Origin: Linum tenue
Taxonomy: Eukaryota > Streptophyta > Magnoliopsida > Malpighiales > Linaceae
Direction of reading: 5' to 3'
Length of the DNA stretch: 64,000 nt
Assembly (NCBI GenBank): GCA_946122785.1
Contig: CAMGYJ010000006.1
Span: 33,220,168 to 33,284,167, forward strand
This document shows positions 1 through 12,277 of this stretch, in pieces. Position 1 is the stretch's first letter. Every line of letters starts with the position of its first letter. The notes below the pieces were generated by a model that saw only the letters and a list, made by a program, of their open reading frames with translations, ran no database searches and was not told the origin of the DNA. The translations under genes were made by a program, and so were the position numbers.

Positions 1-222
1 CACCGACCGGATGTCTTGTTTGGAGGATTTAGTGACCACCTTTGTCGACTCCAACTCTAAGAAGTTTGAAAAAATGAGAGGTTCATAGGGGAGGTGACCG
101 AGAAATTCGCAACCATAGAGGCACGGTTGCAAAGTCACCAATCACTATTAGCAACGTTGACCACAAGTATGGGATTATCTCGCAGGCAGATCGGTCCCAG
201 AAGCAATTCGATGAAGCGGGAG

Positions 223-480
223 TAAGGGCAGTTACTCTTTGAAGTGGGAGAGAAGCGAATGAGCTACCTCCAAGGAAGAAGCCACCCGTGACAGAAAAGC
301 AAGATGGAGTCGGTAGTTTCCCCGAACAACAAGGGGGCACGAATGCAAACGGAGGGGAGAAGGGGGATTTGATTCCTCCACCGGAGAAGAGGAGGGAAAA
401 GGCAACTCTAGCTATTCCCTACCCTTCTCGACTCCACAATGATCGCATGGCGGCAGAGTTTGCCCACTTCATGGAGTTTG
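223..480 (+). repeat. Upstream partial duplicate of the gag-protease segment
   Basis: This stretch is nearly identical to 1157-1412, which lies in the same orientation at the start of the gag-protease remnant. Shared marks include the reading frame that begins M-T-E-K-Q-D-G and runs to A-A-E-F. In this copy the match stops around 480, after a short repeated 'ttcatggagtttgcc' motif, and the sequence changes to unrelated DNA. The 222 bases before it can be read as more gag-like sequence with stops. It is best explained as a broken copy of the same Tat/Athila-type Ty3 element, or a local duplication. Confidence 0.75.
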
Positions 481-1156
481 CCCTCTTCATGGAGTTTGCC
501 TACTTCTTCCTTAACGTCGAAACCTCATACTACTGCTTTTACTTTCTGTATGCATTAAAGGCATCCTTTGCATCTTTCTCTAGCTTGCGATCAACCTCAT
601 TTTCAAGAATCATGACCTTCTATTTTGCATACTTGTTCACTCCTGACGTCTAACTTAGCACTTCACTATCAACGCTTGAATTTGGAGTTCTTGTGCTATC
701 TATATGCCATTCTTAGACCTTAGATGAAATTCCTCGTATGGTTTTCCGTCCAAGAAATTTTCACCCTAGAGATTGCCACCTTTAACCCTCATACGCGATC
801 TTGGTTTCCCTTTAGGGTATCCCAGCAAGTTCCCTAACTCATATCCCTGCTACTTCTTTACTCACGACCTTTATTCTTGAGGTTCCTCGCTAGTTCTACA
901 TGTTCCTTGTTCTCGATGTAGTCCTCTAGGTTCAGATTTTCTCTTCTCACTTATGTACCTTGACCGATAAGGTTCTCCCTTCGAATATTCTTGATAACCA
1001 CGATTCCACCTCAAAAATTGATTGAGATTAATCGATGGGTTTCCTATGGACCAATTGTTCTCTACTAGTAATCAACCTAATGCGTTCTTGTTGTCTGTTG
1101 TATTCCTGCTTCGACATTTCCTAACTATTTTCCTCCACGCACACTCTTTGAACTCG
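481..1156. other. Unassigned spacer between the two gag copies
   Basis: No gene is recognisable here. The sequence is T- and C-rich and has no long open frame. It separates the two copies of the gag segment and is probably filler from another decayed element. Confidence 0.4.
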
Positions 1157-1223
1157 AGTAAGGGCAGTTACTCTTCGAAGTGGGATAGAAGCGAATGAGC
1201 TACCTCCAAAGAAGAATCCACCC

Positions 1224-1892
1224 GTGACAGAAAAGCAAGATGGAGCCGGTAGTTTCCCCGAACAACAAGGGGGCACGAGTGAAAACAGAGGGGAGAAGGG
1301 GGATTTGATTCCTCCACCGGAGCAGAGGAGGGAAAAGGCAACTCCAGCTATTCCCTACCCTTCTCGACTCCACAATGATCGCATGGCGGCAGAGTTTTCC
1401 CACTTCATGGAGTTGATGAACCAGTTGCACCTCAACATCCCCTTCGTGGAGGCCCTCACCCAGATGCCCAAGTACGCAAAGTACTTGAAGGACCTCCTCA
1501 CCAACAAGAGGAAGCTAGAAGGGATGGCTATAGTGACCTTGAATGAAGAGTGCTCGACCATCCTGCAAAACCACCTGCCCGCAAAGCGCAAAGATCCAGG
1601 AAGTTTCACTATCCCTTGTTTTATAGGCAATATGTGCATAGGAAAATCTTTGGCGGATCTAGGAGCAAGTATAAATGTGATGCCTTATAAGTTGTTTCAA
1701 AAGCTAGACCTAGGTGAACCTAGAACTACCAAGATGAATATTCAGTTGGTGGATAGGTCTATCGTGCGGCCTAAGGGTGTTGTTGAGGACTTACTTATTA
1801 AGGTAGGGCCTCTCATTTACCCAGTCGATTTCATCATTCTAGACATTGATGACAACGTCTATGTCCATCAAGCCTGGGTAGACCTTTCTTAG
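1224..1892 (+). pseudogene. Ty3/gypsy (Tat/Athila-type) gag C-terminus and aspartic protease fragment
   Basis: This 222-codon open frame resembles the linker and protease part of a Tat/Athila-lineage polyprotein. The pattern P-Y-P-S-R-L near residue 45, 'NIPFVEALTQMPKYAKYLK' near 71-89, and 'DPGSFTIPC' near 124-132 are typical of that lineage. D145-L-G-A-S149 is the aspartic protease active-site signature, which processes the Gag-Pol polyprotein inside the virus-like particle. The frame is lost at about 1868-1878: the conserved 'LGRPFLATA' block after the protease core can be read only in another frame, entered by a small indel. There is no downstream reverse transcriptase, so this is a dead fragment. 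Confidence 0.85.
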
Positions 1893-1915
1893 CTACCGCC
1901 AAAGCCTTAATTGAT

Positions 1916-2338
1916 GTGTATAGTGGAAAGTTAGTGCTTAGGGCAGTGGAGGAAGAGGTTACCTTTTTTATTGATGATAGCATGAAGTTGTCTCACCATC
2001 ATGATGATGTTGATTATTGTGACGAGGTTTTTGATTTCATAGAGGCACTCGTGTCCGCGGGTGCCTACCCTTCTGACCCTTCTGAAGAATGTTGTTTAGT
2101 AGGGACGAACATTGCAGAATCCCCGGAGGAAGAAGACCAACTTCTATTTCTTTCTCAAAAGCTGCCGCTACCAATAACTTCGTCTCCATCTTCAATCAAT
2201 CGCAGCGAGCAACATAGTCTCCTAGCGTTCAGCTGGCACCAACGTTCTCTCTATATCCGTTCACCCCCTTCGAGTCTCAACGCCATGGCAAGCTTCATTC
2301 TTTTTGATTCCTTTCATGTGAATGCCAACTTTCTTTAG
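1916..2338 (+). pseudogene. Continuation of the gypsy protease region after a frameshift
   Basis: In the second plus-strand frame the sequence continues the protease C-terminal region ('GKLVLRAVEEEVTF', then an acidic, His-rich stretch). It follows directly from the fragment ending at 1892 once the reading frame changes, so the two are one gene broken by an indel. From about residue 80 onwards the protein no longer matches anything I recognise, and it stops at 2336-2338. Confidence 0.7.
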
Positions 2339-3796
2339 CGGCGGACGAGATAAATGCCCCACCCTTCAGTTAAATTGATCTATTCCCTTTTGGTTCCCCA
2401 TTGGATTCTATTTCCATCACTTATTTCTAATATGATTCACTCCCAAATCAACCCCTCTTAATTCCCTTCCATTCTATTACTCCCTTCTAAACCCCTCTCA
2501 ATATCTCGCGTCAATTTCCATGGGCTAATCCCTCTCCTCTTCTTTATCCCAAAACGTGGCCCACAATTGAAATCCATCAAGCCATACATGTGTAATTTAG
2601 GCCTTTGTCCTTAACCTGGTTAGGTTTGATTTAATTTTTTTTGTACGTAACAGACAATCCAACCATTCACTTATTATGGTCGAACCTAAACCAAAAAGTT
2701 TGGATGTTACATTTCCTCCACCCTTATAAAAATTTCGTCCCTGAAATTTGAACTAGGACAGGAACTGAGAAAACCACCGCTTGTACTGAGACGTAAAGTC
2801 GTTTTCGAAATTAGAATTTCCTTGACTGGGATGTAACATTTCCCTCCCCCCCCCCTTAAGAAAAATTTTGACCTAGAAATTTAGTGGTTACCATCGGTCC
2901 TTGTTTTTTATCTTGATCGACTTGCCCATGTGAACTAATATCTTTCCTCTTTTGTTCAGTGCCTCTTATATGAAGCGATTGTATTTTCCTCTCTGATCTA
3001 ACCACATGTATGTCGTGCTCTACTACATTATTCCTATACCAATCTTATGAGTTGATTTCTTTGAGTTTCCTTGGTGGCTCCTTTCTTGTTAAAAACAAAA
3101 AAGACACATGAACTCCATTTGTCCACCACGTATGCGAAGGTTCATGTCCTTGAAAGCTCGTTGACCTTCTTCAAGCCTCCCTATTCTCGTTCAACACATA
3201 CTCAATTCCTCTTTGCTACTGTTTAGAGTCGAAGTCCTCGCACATTCGATACTACCTCCATAGACCTATGTAAACGTCCGTCCTTCCTTTTCTATGTTGA
3301 TGATGATCGTCTCGCCGATAAAGACCAGTGGGCTGGTGAACTGAATCACGAACTACTATCCATCGTGTCGACGAGATACTCGATCATTAGAGCTTTAGTC
3401 ATCGTTCTTAGCTTGACATCATTCACAGACTCCACCTCCTTTGACTCGTATCTTGAGGTTCCACTTGAGTTGGGCGCGTGCCTTGCATCTTTCATTTCAT
3501 ACTGATGATCGCCATACGCACGAATCTCTCATTGACGTTCCACACCATGTTCACTAAATTATGTCCTAGCCTATTCCTACAGCAAACGCACACTCATGCT
3601 ACCATTATGTCGTGTTGTACTTTCATAGCTATTCACCTTACTATGATTAGAGTAGACTGGAGATTCTATAAACTCTTAAAGAAACCCTTGACTCGTTTTT
3701 CTTTCCTTTAAAACCAAAGGACTTTAAAACCGAGACCGATATTCCAGTATTCCTTGGAGACCAAGGAACAGAGGAAGACCGGCTCTGATACCAAAA
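2339..3796 (-). repeat. Decayed LTR-retrotransposon internal DNA with two PPT/LTR-like junctions
   Basis: There is no intact gene. On the minus strand, two purine tracts lie directly before TGTTACA-type LTR starts: one at about 2711-2760 and one at about 2838-2870. Both have the form found just before the 3' LTR of gypsy elements (a 'GACGAAATTTTTATAAGG'-like sequence, then a G-rich tract). They suggest remains of two related minus-strand elements. The right edge, 3782-3793, is the primer-binding site of the element whose LTR starts at 3797. The rest of the interval is unassigned. Confidence 0.5.
3782..3793 (-). promoter_or_regulatory. Primer-binding site (initiator tRNA-Met)
   Basis: The minus strand reads TGGTATCAGAGC, the complement of the 3' end of plant initiator tRNA-Met. 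It lies three bases from the LTR edge at 3797. It would prime minus-strand cDNA synthesis and fixes the orientation of this element. Confidence 0.8.
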
Positions 3797-5393
3797 TGTA
3801 ACACATAACCTGGCCGGGTACTACTTTTACTAAAATGCCCTTGATAAATAAAATACTCAAATCTTAAATTGCAGCGGGAAAAATTTTCATAAATAAAATA
3901 CTGAAAACACACACTTGTAGTTCAAAGCAACGCCCTAACACATGGGCAAACTCAATACTTAAAATCTCAAAATGATCTCCAGTCTATACTCATAATCATA
4001 AATGTAAATAATTAATGATCTCTAATGTTGTTGTTACTGAAAACCTTGACTAAGCATCCTCCGTGATGCTTATACTGCTCTCCTCTAGCTGGCTGCCCTC
4101 GAACTCGCTGCTCAATAACTGCTCCTCTAGCTCCTCCTCTAGCTCTTCAAAACTACATTCTTAAAGTTCAAATCTCCACTTAAATTCTTGACTCACACGG
4201 GGATCCCTCACTAGGTAGTCCGGTTGCCAACTCATACGTATGAGAAGCCATCCAGGCTTTCCTTAAACTTAAACTTATCGTGGAAGTCTCTTCTTCCACG
4301 ATTCTCAAGAGCATAACTGTAGCTCATTTTAAAAATATCTCAAGAGCATAACTGTTGCTCATCTTAAAAGTCTCAAGAGCATAACTGCTGCTCTATCTCA
4401 AAATCTCAAATGGCAACGGACTGGCGCTAGTGACTAAAAACACTTAAAACGACTTCACCTTCTTGAAGATGAGTTACTTCTTAAAAAGAACTTGTTTCTG
4501 AAACTTTAACAATAACTCAAACATAATGCTTTAAGGTAAATAGCACAAAATCACCTCAAATCATAGCTCAAGCAAAGCACAAATAATCAATCATAAACAT
4601 AACCAAGCAACGGTAACCAATTCGCTAAAATACTTAAAATCATAATACTTAAAAGAATACGTAAGGCGTAGAATTTACCCTCTTTACACTCACCTTATTC
4701 TCCGTCGTTGCTTCTCATTGTAATTCGATCCTTCTCCATGTATGACCAGCTCCATGCATAAAAGTTCAAGTTAGTGGTGAAATTCTTGAACTACATGTGG
4801 CTAAACCATGCACAGCTCTACTCACTACTTGATTTCACGTGTCCCTAATTCCAGGTGCACTAATCAATAAACTTCATCACCAAACCCAACCTCAAAGTCT
4901 ACCCACCAAACCATATATATACACACGTCTTCCACTGTGCCTCTGATTTCCAAGCCCTGCTCTTTAATTTAGCTAGCATGAATTCATGTTACTATCAAGA
5001 CTAATGTATATGCCTATAACCCATGCACAAAACGTAGCCACCATAGCCTAACCCGATGTCCTGCCACTCCACTTTATCAGTCCATGTTGTTCCATGCATT
5101 CCATTTTCCCCAACCGAATGATTCTACTATGCATGCATATAGCCTAACCGCTTCAAATACGGGATCCATCGGATCAACTAATGGCTATTTTTCTTCTTCT
5201 AATTCCCTGGGCATGATTTGCCCTCAATCGCACCAAGTTTATACACGCAGGCATAGGAGTATGAAATTCCCCATTCATGAATCCCAATCCCTATGGGCCA
5301 GACCCAACTTAATCCACTTCAACATCATCAATAATCGAGAGATATAGGCCACGATCGATTACCTTTATACCAATTGTTTTTGCCCTTGTTACA
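3797..5393 (-). repeat. Gypsy-type LTR (5' LTR of a minus-strand element)
   Basis: This 1.6-kb LTR has TG...CA ends (TGTAACA on the left, GTTACA on the right, on the plus strand) and abuts the primer-binding site at 3782-3793. Its first 60 bases are clearly related to the solo LTR at 41402-43857, sharing the 'CCGGGTACTACTTTTA' block. Inside it, at about 4303-4400, a ~40-bp unit with 'CTCAAGAGCATAACTG' is repeated three times in tandem, and each unit carries a small inverted repeat around GAGCA...TGCTC. The right end is set by the GTTACA terminus and by the start of Tat-like sequence just after it, so the exact right edge is moderately sure. Confidence 0.65.
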
Positions 5394-7150
5394 CTGCTAC
5401 TCCTCCGCAGTCTCTCGGATGCCAAGCATTGCATGTTCATTGTGGCTGATTTGTTGGAGGATCTTGTGTTTATTGACATTAACCTTGGATTGATTGCTTG
5501 CAGTCGAGTGCATCCTATTATGATGACTGAGAATTGCATTATGATAGTGCAAATGTTTAGTTCTCATGTGTGCGGAAATGAATGGATGTCTTGACTTGAT
5601 TACTCCTTGATTACAATTGCCATGCATTGAATTTTTTGAATTGGAATAGATGATTAGGTGGTTAGGTAGCCATGTGAGTTTTGTGCCAATCGCAGAAACT
5701 TGCGTCTGTGCTTCACTCTACACGCTAGGACCTGAAATGTGACAAAGGAACACAACCTAGTGTAAAATAGGTCAATAGGGACGAACTCTAGAGAGAGTGA
5801 CTTGGGAACATTCTTGGAGCTATTTTGGAGGATTTCTTCGCCATTGGAGCTCGGGAATCAAGCTTGGAGATGTACATTGAAGATCTAGATCAGATTTTTG
5901 CAGTCTCTCTCTTCTCTATGGAGTAACTTCCCTTCACTTAGGTCTTGAGGAACCCTAGTTCCATGTGTTAGGATCTTTCTTGTATAAATTTTTGGATGAT
6001 ATATTGTTTGATTATAATCCTTTGAGGCATGATTTATTGAGTCAATTGAATCATGATCAAATTCTCTTGATTTATGCTTTAACCTATGATAAATGGAATC
6101 TGATTAGGTTGATAGTGCTTCTTCAATTGATAGGAGTGAATTGATTGTGCGAGAGTCAGTCAATTCACTACTTTGTACTCGAATTCATTCCACGTAGTGG
6201 AGATCTGTGTGAATCACCTTAGCATTCTATCCCAGTGAAGGCTAGTCGTTTGCCGGATAATCTGTCTGAGAGGGCTTGGTCCGCTTAAGAGATTCTAAGC
6301 TAATTTAGGATCTTTCGCAGTTTAATCAACAGTAAAACGACCGAAGGGATTACAACTTGGACCTAATTGAGGAGCTAGGGGGAATCATACCTAAGTGAGT
6401 TCCCAACTTGTAATTAGTAGTTTAACCCTAGTTTAGTTTGTAGAGTAGTTTAGTAAATCAAATCTTAATATGGTTTGCTAGATAATGAACTGAAGCTGAG
6501 TAATAGTATCTCTAGAGACCTGTGGATTCGATATTTATTACTTGTGCCACTATATTGCAGTCCCTTTCATTGGTTACACTTGGACATTGTTAGGAGTTGT
6601 GTCGTAGCGAGTCAAGCATACACTTAGACTTTGTGGCACCTCTCTACTTTTATTTACCCCATTTTATTACCTCTTTTTCGTTTCTACTTTCCATTTCTTT
6701 TCTTTTTTTCGCGGGGGGTACTAGAGAGTTAAAGACTTGTCACCTTAACACTTAATGAACAATGCTCGCTATTAAGAACTTCCTCCAACACTACTTCTTC
6801 ATTCCTAGCAAGAACCGTGCAAAATCCACCTATTTAGAACCTCAATGGAGCTCCAAAGCAAAAGCTTAGGGACATAAGGATGGCTCACAACAGTTTAGAC
6901 ACGAAGAAAGGTTGAGGGGTCGTTCTATCAATCACCATTAAGCTCACAAAAAATAAGCTCCTAACATGAGAACAACCCCCAAAGTCACACGGCTCAGAGG
7001 GGTTGACCAGGGGATAAAATGTTTTGGGACAATCAACTTTTGGCGTGGAATAATCCTATACCTCCGAGAAATAGGGGTGGGAAAATAATCCTATCAAATT
7101 CCCCCACACTTAACCGTTTGCTTGTCCCCAAGCAAACCAAGTCAAACACA
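5394..7150 (+). repeat. Tat/Athila-type 3' internal and LTR-like fragment, copy 1
   Basis: There are no genes. Positions 5440-5700 resemble 9490-9720: both hold 'TGATGACTGAGA' and 'AGGTAGCCATGTGAG'. Positions 5755-6170 match 7765-8165 in the same orientation, both with 'CCCTAGTTCCATGTGTTAG' and 'TTGAGTCAATTGAATC'. These are the non-coding 3' and LTR parts of one Tat/Athila-like Ty3 family. Positions 7090-7130 read 'TCCCCCACACTTAACCG', a motif typical of this lineage but in reverse, so more than one broken copy is involved. I could not fix element ends. Confidence 0.5.
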
Positions 7151-8170
7151 AGGTAAGCTTAAAATGTTTTAACCATGCTGATAACGTTGTATTTGCACAT
7201 GTTTGCATCCTCGTTTCTTATCTGTTTGGGCTCATAGTCGTATGTCTTTGGTCTATTTTACACTGGGTTGCGTTCTTTTGTCATATTTCATGTCCCAAAC
7301 GTCAAAGGAAGGTCTAGACACGAGTTTCGGGTCGTTTGGAGGTCATTCGGTGTAGGCTCACTAAGGAACACGGTCGTGGTCACTGAGGAGCACGCCAGTG
7401 CTTTTTAGTGCGCGAGTTGAATCGATGCAAGGGGGAAAACACAGACGTCATTGCCGCAAAGCACGGCCGTGTACCCTGCCAGTGTTTTTAATGTCGAGAG
7501 CTTGTTGGTGACTGCTGTTGAAGGATGCAAAACACGGGCTCTTCGCGGCTGAAACACGGTCGTGTCCCTCTTTGGGCACGACCGTGTTTTCCTTGGAACG
7601 GGCGTGTTTCTCCTACATCGTTTTAAGTTTTTCCACGTGATTTTGCAGAACACATGCGGGATAAGTTGGACACGTCCATGTCCAAGAGCGTGTTTTGGCC
7701 GGTATTGGGTTAAACTGACAGTTTCGACCCAAAAGAAGGAGAATCAAATTTTCTGAGCAAAATAGAGCCTTAGAGAGAGAAAGTGCGAAGAACAAACCCT
7801 AGGAGCTATTTGGAGTGGATTTCTCACCATTGAAGCCCAGATTGCATCCCCAGGAGTGAAGATTGAAATTCCATAGTAGATTATTCCCATCTTTATGAGT
7901 ATGAGTGCTTTGATTTCTATTTTCCTCTCTCTCTCTATGGAGTAGACCTTTCTCTCACTAGGGTATGAAGAACCCTAGTTCCATGTGTTAGGGATTTGAG
8001 TTGTAATGACTTTTGGATTGATATACTGTTTGATTATAATCGATTGAAGTGTATTTATTGAGTCAATTGAATCCTGATCAACTTCTTTTGATTCTGCTGC
8101 AACCTGAGATAGATAGAATCTGATTAGGTTGTTAGAGCTTCTTCAATCGAAAGGAGTGAAATAGGGGTGG
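7151..8170 (+). repeat. Tat/Athila-type LTR-like fragment, copy 2
   Basis: This is a partial second copy of the LTR-like sequence at 5755-6170. The shared part is 7765-8165. Its left half is rich in inverted 'CACGGTCGTG'/'CACGACCGTG' words (about 7368-7590), which are often seen in LTRs of Tat-like elements. The copy stops abruptly after 'AAAGGAGTGAA' at about 8160. No open frame of note is present. Confidence 0.5.
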
Positions 8171-8448
8171 GACAATCAACTTCACGGTCTAGGCTCTCTT
8201 TTCACGGTCTTACAGACCGTGAAAACTCAACTCCGTCGTGATCCTCAGTTGCTTCCTCCCTTTGACTCATTTTCGTCCCACTTTCGATTCCTCGGTCAGT
8301 TTCACCTGCTAGGTTCTGAAACATAATAAAACAAAGTGCAACCACACCTCACGGAGAACAAATGCATCAAGCGTCTAAGGAAAACGATGATAAAATGTGT
8401 TCAATTGTACCCGAATCACTCCCCCACACTTAGACGTTTCCAAACAAG

Positions 8449-9056
8449 GTGATATCTCAAGACAACAAGATAACTCGGGGACATAGCGAGGAGATGCAAG
8501 ATGATCTCATGAAAGAAGTTGCTTGGAGACTTGCTCTTCAATCCATGCTAGAAGAGCGAGAAAGGATGAGGAAAGAAGTTGTGGAGGATGACGGGAGTGA
8601 ATTAAAGAAAGTGCTTGATCTTTTCCAAGGGGAGGAATCAAATTCTGAAGAAGGAAAGGGGGGGGGGGGGTTGAAGAAGCAATTGGCGTCCAGGCTGAGA
8701 ATGAATTTGAGGTGGAAGAGGCTTGCACCGGCCATGAGTTACAAGTGATATCTCCACCAAACTTCGAGGAGCTGCTTGGCAGAGACCCATTTGTAATGTC
8801 TCTTTGCCATACCAAGGCCACACCAACATCCATCCCTCTTGGTGGATGCGATGGTGGTCAATTGATGTTTTCCTTCATGGTTTGGGGCAATGAGACAAGA
8901 GAAGAAGAGAAGAAGAGGTCTCGAGGGTGGAGACTTCATCTGACTCAAGTACATGAGTCTACCCCACTTGATGCACCACATGCTCGTGACTTGAGATTCC
9001 ACCTCATCGACGAGAACCTCAACTTCAAGGAGGTTTTGGGGTGGACCAAAACTTAG
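8449..9056 (+). pseudogene. Tat-like retroelement 3' coding remnant
   Basis: Two open frames adjoin in different frames (8449-8748 and 8712-9056). The first is hydrophilic and Glu/Lys-rich. The second ends '...ARDLRFHLIDENLNFKEV', followed by a segment (9060-9120) with 'GGGAGGCAACCCA', a motif commonly found just after pol in Tat/Athila elements. The G-run at about 8660-8670 lies where the frame switches, so slippage there may have split one gene. I do not recognise an enzymatic domain. The placement in a retroelement rests mainly on the downstream motifs. Confidence 0.45.
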
Positions 9057-9299
9057 GAGCCACCGTCCGGCTCACAACGTGAAAGAAGCCGCTTGTTGGG
9101 AGGCAACCCAACCAGTCGGTTTGCATTTCTTTCCCTATTTCTCTTCGGTTGAGTCCATTTTGTTCTTTAATTTTAGAGTCAATAACTCAACCTTTGTGAG
9201 GTTTTGTGTGGTGTTTGTGTTCCGAATGCTCTCTGCTCTCTTGGAATGCACTACTTGCCCCCGTCCACCATCATTCACACTTGATCTAGTAACTTCGTT

Positions 9300-9360
9300 C
9301 TACCCTCCTTATCTTTCCTCCATTGAGGACAATGTCGTGGTTAAGTGTGGGGGGAATGTA
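9300..9360 (+). other. Polypurine tract region of a Tat-like element
   Basis: The sequence 'CATTGAGGACAATGTCGTGG' followed by 'TTAAGTGTGGGGGGAA' closely resembles the conserved stretch before the 3' non-coding region in Tat/Athila retroelements. It gives plus orientation for the remnant at 8.4-9.7 kb. Confidence 0.55.
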
Positions 9361-11459
9361 CCATTATGTATGTGTGTGATGAATGATGTGTTTTGCTTGT
9401 CTTGGAGCCTAGTCCATTGTCCAAATCTCGAGATTTGAGGGCTCCATGTCCTAATGTTTGCATGATCATATTGGCACTATGGTTTATGTGGTGAATCGGT
9501 TGGTTGTTAACATTGATGCATGACAACTTGTTTGTGACTAGGACAACCTATAATGATGACTGAGACGCGCGGTAGAGTTGTGTAGGGGTTCAGTTTTTCA
9601 ACTGTTTGCTTACCAACTGCGACTTGGATTGATCACTCATTTTTTACTGTCATTTATGCATCTAGTTCAGGGAATCAGAATGAGAGATAGAGCATATAGG
9701 TAGCCATGTGAGATTTGAGGCTGCTTGTTTCTTTCTTTCTGATGCGATAGATCCCTCTTCCATGATGTGTAGCATGTACGTTGCCACTAGTTAGGATGAT
9801 GGAGGCATAGGATTAACCCATGACCAAATCGACTGTCCTGGGGTGTCATACCCCCTAGTCAGCCCCTTCGAGCCGTGTAACTTTCTTTCTTTGTGTACAA
9901 TGAAAAATCACCCTTATGCATCTCTTTGAGGTTTCATAGAGTGGTTTGTGCATGTTTTCTGCTATTTTCTATTGGAAATAAGATGAGGTTTGGAGGTAGT
10001 TCTAACAAATTGGGCATGTGTTTGCAAGGATAAAAGAATGTGAAGTGGTGGTTCTCTCAAGAAAAGAAAAATAAAAATTTAAAAAAAAGGAAGTAAGAAA
10101 AAGAGCCACCACAAAAATCGTAATCTTGCCCATTAGATAGTGTTTCTTGGCACACTGGCCTGGAAATGCTTACAAGGAAATCACGGCTTAAGGGCAGAGA
10201 TTGCGACCGAGAAGAGGAGCCGTAAAGCCAACCACAAGATTGCGCCTTCTGGAGAAAAGATCACACCTTCTCCTCCTCCTCCTCCACCACCCCCCCCCCA
10301 GGGCAATGTAGGAGGTGCCAGTCATGAACTTGAGCCAGCAGCAAGGAACGGACAAAAGGTTCCAATAGTTGACTCGCAACCTCAGTTGTCCAAGACTGTG
10401 ATAAATATCATGTTTGTGACTTCTGGATCACGACCGTGAAGTCGGGCCGCGAACTCCTGGCTGACTCGCCCAGATAGACCACGAATTTAAAACCCGACTA
10501 GAGCCCAAGTATAAACTCTAGGCGGATGAAGTATAGAGCAAGTATGTTTTAATTGTCAAACCCGGGCCGGTCCATGTACCTATACTTCTATCTCTTAAGT
10601 TTTTATCTAGCAAATGGTTTTGGGTTTAAAACTAAGAAAACTACAAAATAAACAAACAAATAAAGTAAAGCGAGGAGAATTCTATATGAGAGGACTTCAC
10701 TTGGGTATTGCTTCCCCTAGTATCGTGCTAAGAAACAATGAACAAAACCCTAGTGTGAAGGAAGTGTTCATACACCGTGAGACGGGTGCAACTAGCTAGG
10801 AACAAGCTCTCCTAGTCAATCGATCAAGGAAAACCGAGGAAACCCTAATTCTCTTAGTTGACCAATTAAGAATTGTTGCATTAAGTTAGTAGACTAACTC
10901 TCTTAACCTTTCTCTTAATCTTTCGGCTACAGGTGACAACAATAGGCTAGGCAATCTAGCTCTCTTAACTAACCAACCAAGGAATGTAAGACCCAACCCT
11001 CAGAAGTAAATCTGGCCTGCGGAGAGACCAATCACATCAAAATCATGGTACTAGTCCGATACTTGAGGTTTCGGCTCTAGATCAACCCAAAAGGGGTTAT
11101 TCAAGTGATAGGAGATCAAGCTCCCTATGGGCCAAAGGGGGGTTTCCACATTCTAGGTTAATTTGACCCAATAATGAGATAATGCTAGCAACACTCAATC
11201 ATTCATGATTAATACCTCAAATATTATATAAAATACACAATCATCACATGAGAATCATGTTCTTACATCCCAACACACATCTAAACTAGGATTCAAAATC
11301 CCATAGTGAGTAGATAGGCTATTCCATAGCTAAGCAAAGGAAAACAACAAAAAGGAGAGAACGAACCATTAAGAGATGACAATCTTCCTTCCTTGTTGCT
11401 TGTACCTAAACCGCAAGTATCATCTAATACACTTTAAAATGACAAAATACTCCGAGAAA
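9361..11459. other. Long stretch without a supported gene
   Basis: Positions 9490-9720 repeat the Tat-like non-coding segment of 5440-5700. The rest is unassigned. It contains low-complexity tracts (poly-A-rich 10060-10095; TCC and C runs 10268-10302). Short open frames, such as 10140-10439, are Pro-run artefacts. The plus strand at 10800-11000 has several 'CTCTCTTAAC' words. I see no splice-supported gene. Confidence 0.4.
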
Positions 11460-12269
11460 TAGGGGTGAGAAACGGTGCGGTTGCGGTTAACTGCACCGCA
11501 ATTTGCGGTTAACTGCAACCGCAAAACACCCATATTAGCCAACCGCGACCGCGTCCCTCACGGTTAGCGGTTAACCAAAAACCGCAGAACGCGGTTAGCG
11601 GTGAACCGCGGTTTATGGTTGTAAAAACCGCAACAACCGAAACAGTATACGAAACCGCGGTTAAACAATCTAACCGATAATTAACCGCGAACTAACCGCA
11701 AAAAATTCATGGGAAAAAAAACACAGCAGCTACTGTTTTGTCTATTTTCACTTCCATCAAGCCCCTGCATCTGTTTGCATATCCAAATAACACAATCCAC
11801 AAATGCACACGCCTGACGGTCAGGAACGGCGGCGGGCGGATGGCAGCGGCGCAGCACCGCAGCGGGAAGATGGGAAGGGTCGAAGCTCGACTCGAAGGGT
11901 TTTCAGTTGCTGGTGGGAAGGGACGAAACGAAGGGTCGAAGGGAATTTTCGATTTTTGTTTCGTCAAATCAAAATGGCGGCAGGCAGAAGTGGGGGAGGG
12001 GCCGGGTCGGGTTTGGGCTGCTGCCTGCTGGGCTGGGGGTCAACTTTGGGTTGGGCTGGGGGTCAATTATGGGATGGGTCTGGGTTGCGGTTAGCCTTGC
12101 GGTTATATGGATTTGCGGTTTCAGTTGCGGTTAAACCGCAAAACAGCCCATATCTCCAACCGCGACCGCAAAATAGGCAAAATATGCGGTTTGCGGTTAA
12201 CTAATAACCGCACGGTTTCAGTGCGGTTATCGGTTTAACCGCGAAACCACAACCATTTTCCCAGCCTTA
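11460..12269. mobile_element. Non-autonomous hAT element with GCGGTT-rich ends
   Basis: The 810-bp element starts TAGGGGTGAGAAA and ends TTTTCCCAGCCTTA, so the termini are imperfect inverted repeats of the hAT type. It is flanked by an 8-bp target duplication with one mismatch (CCGAGAAA at 11452-11459, CTGAGAAA at 12270-12277). Both subterminal regions are packed with 'TTGCGGTT' and 'AACCGC' words in opposite orientations, as expected for multiple transposase-binding sites. The middle (about 11740-12100) is GC-rich with open frames on both strands, but no transposase. It probably relies on a transposase in trans. Confidence 0.8.
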
Positions 12270-12277
12270 CTGAGAAA

